The notes under the pieces were generated by a model that saw nothing but the letters and a program-made list of their open reading frames with translations, was not told the DNA's origin and did no database searches. From Clostridia bacterium (lineage in GTDB: Bacteria; Bacillota; Clostridia; Christensenellales; UBA1242), in contig JAFVTB010000034.1 of the NCBI GenBank assembly GCA_017503445.1, forward strand, positions 1 to 5,222: a stretch of 5,222 nt of DNA, in the 5' to 3' direction. This document shows, piece by piece, positions 1 through 5,154 of the stretch (the stretch's first letter is position 1; the number at the start of each line of letters is the position of its first letter). The position numbers were made by a program, and so were the translations under genes.

Positions 1-489
1 ATGATAAAAATAACAAAAAATTGGCTTGAGATTTTGAAAGATGAATTTTCAAAGCCATATTTCCCCCAGCTTCAAAAATTTTTGCAAGAAGAATATTCCA
101 CAAAAACAATTTATCCCGCGATGGAAAACATTTTTAATGCAATGAACTATTGCAAATATGATGACATTAAGGTTGTGATTATCGGGCAGGACCCTTATCA
201 CGAACCTGGGCAAGCAATGGGGCTTTCCTTTGCGGTGCCAGACGGCGTGATTTTGCCACCATCACTGAAAAACATCTTTAAGGAAATTGCCGCAGATACA
301 GGAATCGCGCCAATTCAAAGTGGCGACCTTAGGCGCTGGGCAGTTCAAGGGGTTTTGCTTTTGAACAGTGTGCTGACGGTGCGACGCGCGGCTGCCAACA
401 GCCACAAAAACAAAGGTTGGGAAAACTTCACCACCGCAATTATCAAAAAGGTCAATGAAAAAAATTCGCCCGTTGTGTTTCTTTTGTAG
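1..489 (+). CDS. ung: Uracil-DNA glycosylase, family 1, cut short by in-frame TAG
   Basis: This encodes the first 162 residues of a family-1 uracil-DNA glycosylase, the enzyme that removes uracil from DNA to begin base excision repair in the cytoplasm. The water-activating motif GQDPYH lies at residues 62-67, with catalytic Asp64. The uracil-stacking Phe is at 77 in GLSF, PPSLKNIF is at 86-93, and LLLN with the uracil-reading Asn122 is at 119-122. The N-terminus lines up with E. coli Ung from the first Met, so the ATG at 1 is probably the true start, although no upstream sequence is available to show a ribosome binding site. Translation stops at TAG 487-489, exactly where the family has Trp in the LLWG motif. 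The 162-residue product would lack the HPSPLS loop and its catalytic His, so on its own it should be inactive. Family identity is certain. Whether the stop is real, read through or a sequence error is not known. Confidence 0.93.
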   Translation: MIKITKNWLEILKDEFSKPYFPQLQKFLQEEYSTKTIYPAMENIFNAMNYCKYDDIKVVIIGQDPYHEPGQAMGLSFAVPDGVILPPSLKNIFKEIAADTGIAPIQSGDLRRWAVQGVLLLNSVLTVRRAAANSHKNKGWENFTTAIIKKVNEKNSPVVFLL

Positions 490-663
490 GGCAACAACGC
501 AAAGGCGTTCAAGGACCTTATCACAAACCCAATCCATAAAATTTTTCTGGCGCCACACCCAAGCCCGCTTTCCGCGCACGCAGGATTTTTCGGCTGCAAA
601 CATTTTTCTAAATGCAACGCATTTTTAAAAGCCAATAACTTAAAAGAAATTGACTGGAAATAA
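490..663 (+). pseudogene. ung: C-terminal remainder of ung, in frame after the TAG
   Basis: The frame of the gene at position 1 continues open for 57 codons after the TAG and ends at TAA 661-663. It encodes the missing end of uracil-DNA glycosylase. APHPSPLSAH, with the catalytic His at residue 186 of the full reading, is followed by GFFGCKHFSKCN and a terminal IDWK, all hallmarks of the family. The full reading of 220 codons is close to the usual length (E. coli 229). The only defect is the single TAG. There is no frameshift or second stop, which suggests a very recent nonsense change (TGG to TAG), suppression, or a base error. No ribosome binding site or start codon suggests independent translation. 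Confidence 0.88.
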
Positions 664-722
664 TATTTTTTATTGAAAAAAATTATTTTTTTATTAAAAT
701 TAAACAAAATTTAAATACTATC
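664..722. other. AT-rich gap between ung and the PIN gene
   Basis: This stretch is almost entirely A and T. It contains A/T-only inverted repeats, for example T6 at 666-671 against A7 at 676-682, and A7 against T7 at 686-692. Without G-C pairs these are weak terminator candidates for ung. A-tracts just upstream of the -35 box at 723 could act as an UP element for the next promoter. No small gene, such as an antitoxin, is visible here. Confidence 0.5.
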
Positions 723-751
723 TTGAAAACATAACGCAAAAGTGATATAAT
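723..751 (+). promoter_or_regulatory. Strong sigma-A promoter with extended -10 for the PIN gene
   Basis: The -35 box TTGAAA (723-728, five of six consensus bases) is separated by 17 bp from a perfect TATAAT (746-751). The -10 is preceded by TG one base upstream (743-744), making an extended -10. Transcription is expected to start near 757-760, only about 10-12 nt before the ATG at 769. Upstream A/T tracts may strengthen it. Confidence 0.88.
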
Positions 752-757
752 ATTTTC

Positions 758-763
758 AAGGAG
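758..763 (+). promoter_or_regulatory. Ribosome binding site of the PIN gene, at the predicted mRNA 5' end
   Basis: AAGGAG lies 5 nt before the ATG at 769 and decides that start over the second Met codon at 778. It coincides with the transcription start predicted from the promoter, so the Shine-Dalgarno sequence would sit at or partly beyond the very 5' end of the message. Confidence 0.8.
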
Positions 764-768
764 CTTTT

Positions 769-1593
769 ATGGCAAAGATGAATAAATTTAAGCGCTTATG
801 CGCTGATACAAATGTGGTTATTGGGTTGGCACTTCTTTATGAAAAGGGTGAACGGGCGTTTATCAACACCAATATTGCGGGCAGAAATACGCGACAAACC
901 CTGAAGCAATATGCCGAAGATATTGCCACATTGCAACATTATATTGATAAAGGGGTTGTGCAACTTGTGATCCCTCCACAGGTGATGTTTGAACTTAGAT
1001 TTCGGGAAAAAACAATTGATGAAAATGGCAATAATGTTGAACTAAGCCCTGAAACAGTTGCGCGTGAAAAACTTAAAGACTTAACACTTGAATATCTGCA
1101 AAAAATGCCCACAATCAAGGTTGCAAGAATTTTGCCACAACGAAAAATTATTTTCGAACAATTCACCCAGCGCCTTGCCGACGAATATGTCAACACTTAT
1201 CGAATTTTTGAACGCAACAAAATGGGCAAAACCCCAAGCGATGCAATCATTATGGCGCAGGTTTCTGCACTGGGTATAGACTTTTTAAGTCGTGACCAGC
1301 ATTTTCACCACAAACACTATTTGGCAAAGTGCAGCAAGGCAGAAAAAATCTCAATCGCCAATAAAAATCTTGGCGGCCGCTCTACAAAAGTGATTGCAAT
1401 TGATGACCTTGAAAGTGTGTTACACCATAAAACAGAACACGGCGTTGCATTGCAAAAAACATTTAAGGATAATCAACCAATTGCACAATGCGCATATATG
1501 AATTATGATGAATATTTACAAGACAAAGCGCTTGAACGCCAAAACCATATGGAATGGCTGAGAAAGTATACAGAAACACCAAAAGAACTGTAA
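769..1593 (+). CDS. Stand-alone PIN-domain ribonuclease-like protein
   Basis: This is a 274-residue cytoplasmic protein with a PIN-type nuclease fold, a metal-dependent RNase superfamily. The expected acidic residues can be placed: Asp13 in ADTN near the N-terminus, Glu75 in FELRF, Asp158 in TPSDAIIMA, and Asp176 in FLSRDQHF. This is the order seen in active PIN domains. At 274 residues it is about twice the length of a VapC toxin. The extra length is a charged helical-looking segment between the first two motifs (about 22-60), a Glu/Lys-rich stretch (80-150), and a C-terminal extension of about 90 residues ending in MEWLRKY. No signal peptide or membrane segment is seen. It has its own strong promoter and terminator, and no antitoxin-like gene lies beside it, so a classical VapBC pair is not supported. 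The RNA target is unknown. PIN assignment is likely; any more specific role is not claimed. Confidence 0.8.
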   Translation: MAKMNKFKRLCADTNVVIGLALLYEKGERAFINTNIAGRNTRQTLKQYAEDIATLQHYIDKGVVQLVIPPQVMFELRFREKTIDENGNNVELSPETVAREKLKDLTLEYLQKMPTIKVARILPQRKIIFEQFTQRLADEYVNTYRIFERNKMGKTPSDAIIMAQVSALGIDFLSRDQHFHHKHYLAKCSKAEKISIANKNLGGRSTKVIAIDDLESVLHHKTEHGVALQKTFKDNQPIAQCAYMNYDEYLQDKALERQNHMEWLRKYTETPKEL

Positions 1594-1629
1594 AAAAAAC
1601 AAAAGGAAAAATTTCCTTTTGTTTTTTTT
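1592..1629. terminator. Bidirectional Rho-independent terminator between convergent genes
   Basis: This is a perfect inverted repeat. A8-C-A4-GG-AA (1592-1608) pairs with TT-CC-T4-G-T8 (1613-1629) around a 4-nt loop. Each strand ends the hairpin in a run of eight T residues, so it can stop the PIN gene from the left and rplL from the right. The stem is long but has only three G-C pairs. The TAA of the PIN gene (1591-1593) lies inside the left arm. Confidence 0.85.
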
Positions 1630-1656
1630 CACAAATCTGCGGTTTTTGGGCTGAAA

Positions 1657-2031
1657 TTATTTAAGTTCAACAAGTGCGCCAGCTTCTTTAAGTTTTGCTT
1701 CCATTGCTTTTGCATCGTCAGCTGAAACGTTTTCTTTTACTGTTGCAGGTGCGCCATCAACCAAAGCTTTTGCTTCAGAAAGGCCAAGGCCTGTAAGTTC
1801 GCGAACAACTTTGATCACTTGGATCTTGTTTGCGCCAACATCTTTCAACACAACGTTGAATTCTGTTTTTTCTTCAGCGGCTGCTGCTGCGCCTGCTGCT
1901 GGTGCTGCTGCAACTGCAACAGGGGCTGCTGCTGAAACACCAAATTCTTCTTCAAGTTTTTTAACCAAATCGCTTACTTCAACGATTGTCAATGTTTTAA
2001 TATCTTCAATAATTTTTGTAATATCTGCCAT
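1657..2031 (-). CDS. rplL: 50S ribosomal protein L7/L12
   Basis: This is a 124-residue ribosomal stalk protein, present as dimers bound to L10 on the large subunit, where it recruits and stimulates translation GTPases such as EF-G and EF-Tu. The N-terminal dimerisation and L10-binding domain (about 1-31, ending LEEEFGVS) is followed by an alanine-rich hinge (about 32-53). The globular factor-binding domain is at 54-124, with the signature TGLGLSEAK at 80-88 and the ending ALVELK. Length is typical for the family. The ribosome binding site AAAGGAG (2040-2046) is 8 nt before the ATG. It is the second gene of the operon, 23 nt after rplJ, and ends ahead of the shared terminator at 1592-1629. No rpoB follows, unlike the usual bacterial order. 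Confidence 0.99.
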   Translation of the reverse strand: MADITKIIEDIKTLTIVEVSDLVKKLEEEFGVSAAAPVAVAAAPAAGAAAAAEEKTEFNVVLKDVGANKIQVIKVVRELTGLGLSEAKALVDGAPATVKENVSADDAKAMEAKLKEAGALVELK

Positions 2032-2054
2032 TTTTAATTCTCCTTTAAATATAA

Positions 2055-2570
2055 TTATTTTTCAGACACGGCTTTCAAGCCACGTGCCAATGCACTGATT
2101 GGTGCGTTAAGCACACATGCCAAGTTGCGGGCTGGTGCTTTGAGAAGACCAAGAAGCATTGCAAGCAAGGTTTCTTTTGGTGGAAGTGTTGCAAGTGCTT
2201 TAACGCCTTCTGCGTCAATCACTTTGCCGTCAACAACGCCAAATTTAAGTTGCATAATCTTCTTTTCTTCAATTGTGTTCAGCAAAATTTTTGGTGCTGA
2301 CACTTCATCGTCATAGCTGAATGCCACAGCGGTGGTGCCTTCCAAAAACTTTTCGCAACCAGTGATGCCAAGATCGTTAAGCGCGCGAAGCATAAGGCGG
2401 TTTTTGTAAACCTTATATTCTGCGCCATTTTCACGAAGGGTTTTACGCATTTTCACATCTGTGTCAACGGTAAGCCCACGATAATCAACGAAAGCAACTG
2501 ATTTTGCGGCTGAAATTTTTTGTTTAATTTCTTCAACAATAAGTTTTTTCGCTTCAAGATTTGCGCTCAT
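2055..2570 (-). CDS. rplJ: 50S ribosomal protein L10
   Basis: This is a 171-residue protein that anchors L7/L12 dimers to 23S rRNA at the base of the ribosomal stalk. The N-terminal rRNA-binding domain shows FVDYRGLTV (27-35), YKVYKNRLMLRAL (52-64) and FLEGTTAVAFSYDD (75-88). The C-terminal helix, about 145-168 and ending ISALARGLKAV, is the part that holds the L7/L12 N-terminal domains. Length fits the family. The ribosome binding site AAAGGAGG (2576-2583) lies 5 nt before the ATG at 2570. It is the first gene of the rplJ-rplL operon. Expression is very probably controlled by L10-L12 binding to the leader RNA between 2571 and the promoter at 2775-2803. Confidence 0.99.
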   Translation of the reverse strand: MSANLEAKKLIVEEIKQKISAAKSVAFVDYRGLTVDTDVKMRKTLRENGAEYKVYKNRLMLRALNDLGITGCEKFLEGTTAVAFSYDDEVSAPKILLNTIEEKKIMQLKFGVVDGKVIDAEGVKALATLPPKETLLAMLLGLLKAPARNLACVLNAPISALARGLKAVSEK

Positions 2571-2625
2571 TTTTGCCTCCTTTCATAAATTAGTGTTATA
2601 ACTAACTTTCAGATTTGTGATTTGC

Positions 2626-2673
2626 AAACAAAAAACCTTTCATTCGCCGAAAGAAAAAGCGAAAGAAAGGTTT
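2626..2673 (-). terminator. Attenuator terminator in the rplJ leader
   Basis: Read on the minus strand, AAACCUUUC (2673-2665) pairs with GAAAGGUUU (2641-2633). After a U-U mismatch, UUCGC (2663-2659) pairs with GCGAA (2647-2643), closing an 11-nt loop. The stem runs directly into a U6 tract (2635-2630) followed by GUUUG. This is a Rho-independent terminator placed 56 nt before the rplJ start codon, inside the leader, so it must be bypassed for the operon to be expressed. Confidence 0.85.
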
Positions 2674-2699
2674 GAAAAATCAAAACAAACTTGGCTTTT
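2655..2699 (-). promoter_or_regulatory. rplJ: Predicted antiterminator in the rplJ leader
   Basis: An alternative hairpin uses AAAAGC (2699-2694) with GCUUUU (2660-2655), and inside it GUUUG (2690-2686) with CAAAC (2674-2670). It occupies the entire left arm of the downstream terminator, so both cannot form together. Its first strand also overlaps the 3' strand of the L10-leader closing stem (2699-2695), so that stem and the antiterminator exclude each other. The structure was worked out by eye and its energy has not been calculated. Confidence 0.6.
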
Positions 2700-2755
2700 A
2701 CCTCGGCAAGCGGACATTAAGTTGCGACTGCAACGCTTGCTGTCTTCGGGAAAAG
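2695..2755 (-). ncRNA. Ribosomal protein L10 leader (L10-L12 binding RNA)
   Basis: The leader RNA holds the conserved strings of the L10 leader family: CCGAAGACAG (2749-2740), CUUAAUGUC (2721-2713) and UUGCCGAGG (2709-2701). A closing stem CUUUUCC (2755-2749) pairs with GG-U-AAAAG (2702-2695), with one bulged U. A second helix GCAAGC (2740-2735) pairs with GCUUGC (2711-2706). An apical hairpin GUUGC-AGUC-GCAAC lies at 2734-2721. Tandem purines beside the helices (CGAAGA and CCGAGG) resemble a kink-turn. In B. subtilis the L10(L12)4 complex binds this RNA and causes termination before rplJ. The same control is inferred here. Confidence 0.9.
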
Positions 2756-2774
2756 ATTTCCTATTTACCCGCGT

Positions 2775-2803
2775 ATTATATCACCACTTTTCCCATTTGT
2801 CAA
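2775..2803 (-). promoter_or_regulatory. Consensus promoter of the rplJ-rplL operon
   Basis: On the minus strand a perfect -35 TTGACA (2803-2798), a 17-bp spacer and a perfect TATAAT (2780-2775) occur, with an extended -10 TG one base upstream. Transcription is expected to begin in the GGG at 2770-2768, giving a leader of about 198 nt before the rplJ ATG. It is as close to consensus as a promoter can be, which fits a ribosomal protein operon held in check by attenuation. Confidence 0.95.
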
Positions 2804-2834
2804 GTGCCAAAATCAATTTTTTACATAAAGCATT

Positions 2835-2861
2835 AAAAAAACTGCCACAAGGCAGTTTTTT
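2835..2861. terminator. Terminator of the repeat-protein gene
   Basis: This is a perfect hairpin. A6-CTGCC (2836-2846) pairs with GGCAG-T6 (2851-2861) around the loop ACAA, and T7 follows on the minus strand (2841-2835). It stops minus-strand transcription from the large gene before the rplJ promoter. It is symmetrical enough to work on the plus strand too. The TAA of the large gene (2862-2860) overlaps its first arm. Confidence 0.92.
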
Positions 2862-5154
2862 ATTTTGATTGAGCAGTGAAAACATAAGGTTTTTCAAGAG
2901 ATGTGATTGTTAGATCTTGGCCACTGCGAACAGGTTTTCCTGTATCGCCATCAATCCAATCATTCCATGAATATCCATCTTTTTCTGCCACCACTGCAGA
3001 AATCACAATGCTTTGCCCACGAAGATATATTTGCGCGTTGTTATGAATATCTTCTGTTTCAATAACCTGTCCATTTTCTTCCAAGATATATACACAGTTT
3101 ATGCCATTATCGCCTTTTGTGAGGGTGATTGAATAGTAATCCACAATGTAATTTGTTTCACCTTCAACCCAAACAAGTGCGCCAAGTTGAACCATTTGTT
3201 CAAGGTTTGTGGCTTTTTGGCTGGCAAGAACGCGATAGTATCCTGCATCAAATGGCTGATCAATCTTGAAGGTTGCATCTTGAATATTGGTTGCCTCGAA
3301 CACCTTTGTTTCAACATCACCAATCTTGAAGATTTGAATGTTAATGCCGCTTGCTGCCCATTCGTTGTTGTTAAGTTTGATGGTCATATTAAACGTGTTA
3401 AGAGTGAGTTTCGGATAAATCTGCACATCTTCTTTTACCCAAAGGATTGTGTTTTGCGTGATGCGCTGTGTGCAAGCAGGATCGGCAAACCAGCCCTCAA
3501 ACTTATAACCCGGAACAGAAAGTTCTGGCAGTGCACCAATTGTTTTTGAAACCTGGACTTTCTTTGTTGCTGAAAGCCCGTCATCAGCGATAATCCAACC
3601 TTCGGTGGCAGGAATTGTGCCACTTTCAAGATTGATTGACATCGTATAGGTTGTGATCACCCACTTTGCATAAAGCTTTGTAAAATCAAAATCAAATGTT
3701 GTTGCTTCGGTTACTGGTTTATTGATGCATTCAGGGTCCTTATACCAGCCCGCAAAGGTGTAGGTTTCATCGGTTGGTTGTGGAAGCGCACCAAGCGCCA
3801 CATTTGCAAACAAAATTTGTTTTGCGGCTTGACCTGTGTTATCCACCTGCCATCCATTGGCATTTTTTTCATTCAATGTGCCACGGCCGTTAAGATATGC
3901 CGTCACTTCAATTGCCGCCTTATATGCCATAATCACATTTTCACCATTATCCGGCAAAATGCCATAATCTTTCGATGCAATCACAGCACCATCAAGCATG
4001 CAAGAATCTGCAGAATTTTCCACAAGATATATGCCGCCGCCTTGATTTGAAATGCCAACTTTTTCAAAGAACAATTCAAGGTTTGTAACTTTCATGCCAC
4101 CCTTCACGCAAATAAGGGTGTCTTCTGTGAATCTTGAAATACCAGAAATGTTGTCTTGGCTTGGGCTTTGATCAACATCAACGCCATTTCCACCCTGCGC
4201 GGTTATTGTGCTTCGACTTGCAAAAATCAAACCATAACCATATTTGCAATTGGTGAATTTTGCACCTGTGTCTGCCTTACCAACCACTCCGCCAACATAA
4301 TATGGCCCATAAACTTCACCGGTGCTGTTGCATGAACTCAGGGTGCCAGATGAAGCCAAGCCCACAAGCCCACCAACGGTGTTTGCACTGGCAGTGATTG
4401 TGGTGCCGCTGTGCCCGTTTGAAACAGTTGCCCCAGCAAGTTCACCAATCAAACCACCAACATTTTCGCTGCCCGATACATCACCAAAGTTATAAACATC
4501 CCTGATTGGATAGTTTGCATCATAAGCATATCCAACAATGCCACCAACGCTTTTTGTGCCAGAAATCGCACCAAAGTTCATTGCATTTGTGATGGTGTTT
4601 GCGTTATAACTAACAATACCGCCAGTATACATCAAACCTTGCACATCGCCATGGTTTATGCAATTTGGAATAGTGAAATTTTTCGCCTTAGCAACAATGC
4701 CCGCAGTGTAATTTCCACCAAAAATATTGCCAAAGTTTGTAAAGTTTGACATTGTGAATGTTCTTGCATCGCCACGCGTAGCTTCAGACAAAACACCCGC
4801 GGTGTAAGCGCCACCAACAACCTCACCATAATTTGTTAAGTTTGAAATATTCAAAAGCGCTGGCCAATGTTCCCGTTCGCGCCAATCGTACGCTTTTACT
4901 ACTTGTGGAGGATCACCAACAACTGTATAATAAGTATAAATATACCATTCTTTATAATAATTTCCACCCGCAAGATTTCCAATTATGCCTGATGCCGAAC
5001 CAGAAGAAGTGATTTTTCCATAATTTTGCAAATTGGTGATTGTCAACGAATATTGCTCTTCCATATAAGATGTTGTGAAAGTTGTGACAATGCCGGCAGC
5101 TTTTGAAGTTGCATAGATTTTGCCAACATTCAAAAGGTTTTCACATTTTGACAA
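2860..5154 (-). CDS. Secreted repeat protein (GLUG-like and InlB B-type repeats), N-terminus missing
   Basis: The 764 codons encode an extracellular-type repeat protein. Residues 11-292 hold about nine GLUG-like units of the form N-x-G-[KEND]-[IV] followed by [AG]-G-[IVL]-[IV]-G. Residues 300-415 are a linker. Two InlB B-like (Listeria-Bacteroides) repeats, about 416-499 and 502-583, share GALP and F-x-GW-[YF]-x-DP-x-C. Residues 586-670 look like a small beta-sandwich, and 672-763 resemble a divergent InlB repeat ending in PYVFTA. No LPxTG motif or C-terminal membrane helix is present. The apparent start is a TTG at 5154 with no ribosome binding site and no signal peptide, and an in-frame TAA lies two codons upstream. 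The reading begins inside a repeat, so the gene is almost certainly 5'-incomplete or frameshifted (see 5154-5222). Likely role: surface or secreted adhesin-like protein; the ligand is unknown. Confidence 0.82.
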   Translation of the reverse strand: MSKCENLLNVGKIYATSKAAGIVTTFTTSYMEEQYSLTITNLQNYGKITSSGSASGIIGNLAGGNYYKEWYIYTYYTVVGDPPQVVKAYDWREREHWPALLNISNLTNYGEVVGGAYTAGVLSEATRGDARTFTMSNFTNFGNIFGGNYTAGIVAKAKNFTIPNCINHGDVQGLMYTGGIVSYNANTITNAMNFGAISGTKSVGGIVGYAYDANYPIRDVYNFGDVSGSENVGGLIGELAGATVSNGHSGTTITASANTVGGLVGLASSGTLSSCNSTGEVYGPYYVGGVVGKADTGAKFTNCKYGYGLIFASRSTITAQGGNGVDVDQSPSQDNISGISRFTEDTLICVKGGMKVTNLELFFEKVGISNQGGGIYLVENSADSCMLDGAVIASKDYGILPDNGENVIMAYKAAIEVTAYLNGRGTLNEKNANGWQVDNTGQAAKQILFANVALGALPQPTDETYTFAGWYKDPECINKPVTEATTFDFDFTKLYAKWVITTYTMSINLESGTIPATEGWIIADDGLSATKKVQVSKTIGALPELSVPGYKFEGWFADPACTQRITQNTILWVKEDVQIYPKLTLNTFNMTIKLNNNEWAASGINIQIFKIGDVETKVFEATNIQDATFKIDQPFDAGYYRVLASQKATNLEQMVQLGALVWVEGETNYIVDYYSITLTKGDNGINCVYILEENGQVIETEDIHNNAQIYLRGQSIVISAVVAEKDGYSWNDWIDGDTGKPVRSGQDLTITSLEKPYVFTAQSK
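3406..3909 (-). repeat. Two tandem InlB B-type repeats in the large protein
   Basis: At the protein level, residues 416-499 and 502-583 repeat with a period of about 85. Both contain GALP, then an aromatic residue, F-x-GW-[YF]-x-DP-x-C, and end in a Tyr-x-Lys pair (YAKW, YPKL). This is the Listeria-Bacteroides repeat pattern found in secreted and surface proteins. The copies are divergent, so no recent DNA duplication is indicated. Confidence 0.8.
4279..5124 (-). repeat. Array of about nine GLUG-like repeats in the large protein
   Basis: The Gly that opens each unit falls at residues 11, 46, 110, 142, 169, 195, 224, about 250, and 279. Spacing is mostly 26-35 residues. Typical units read GNIFGGNYTAGIV, GAISGTKSVGGIVG and GEVYGPYYVGGVVG. 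One spacing of 64 (46 to 110) holds an aromatic-rich insert. The units probably stack as a beta-helix-like rod. Confidence 0.78.

Noticed and set aside
487..489. UAG reassigned to an amino acid as a genetic code variant
   Set aside because: The other four genes span about 1,330 codons without a single in-frame TAG, and Trp elsewhere, including four sites in ung, is TGG. One TAG alone does not support a code change.
666..692. A/T palindromes after ung as a terminator
   Set aside because: The arms contain only A-T pairs. Such repeats are expected in very AT-rich DNA and would be too weak to call as a terminator.
664..1593. VapBC toxin-antitoxin module
   Set aside because: No antitoxin frame lies next to the PIN gene, the gap before it is taken up by AT-rich DNA and a promoter, and the protein is about twice VapC length.
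2588..2607. Hairpin AGUUAGU with ACUAAUU just before the rplJ ribosome binding site
   Set aside because: Seven pairs, mostly A-U with one G-U, would be only marginally stable. It does not cover the ribosome binding site, so a regulatory role is not supported.
2617..2868. Open frame of 83 codons on the plus strand
   Set aside because: It lies antisense to the rplJ leader, its promoter and a terminator, has no ribosome binding site and a composition dictated by RNA structure, so it is not a gene.
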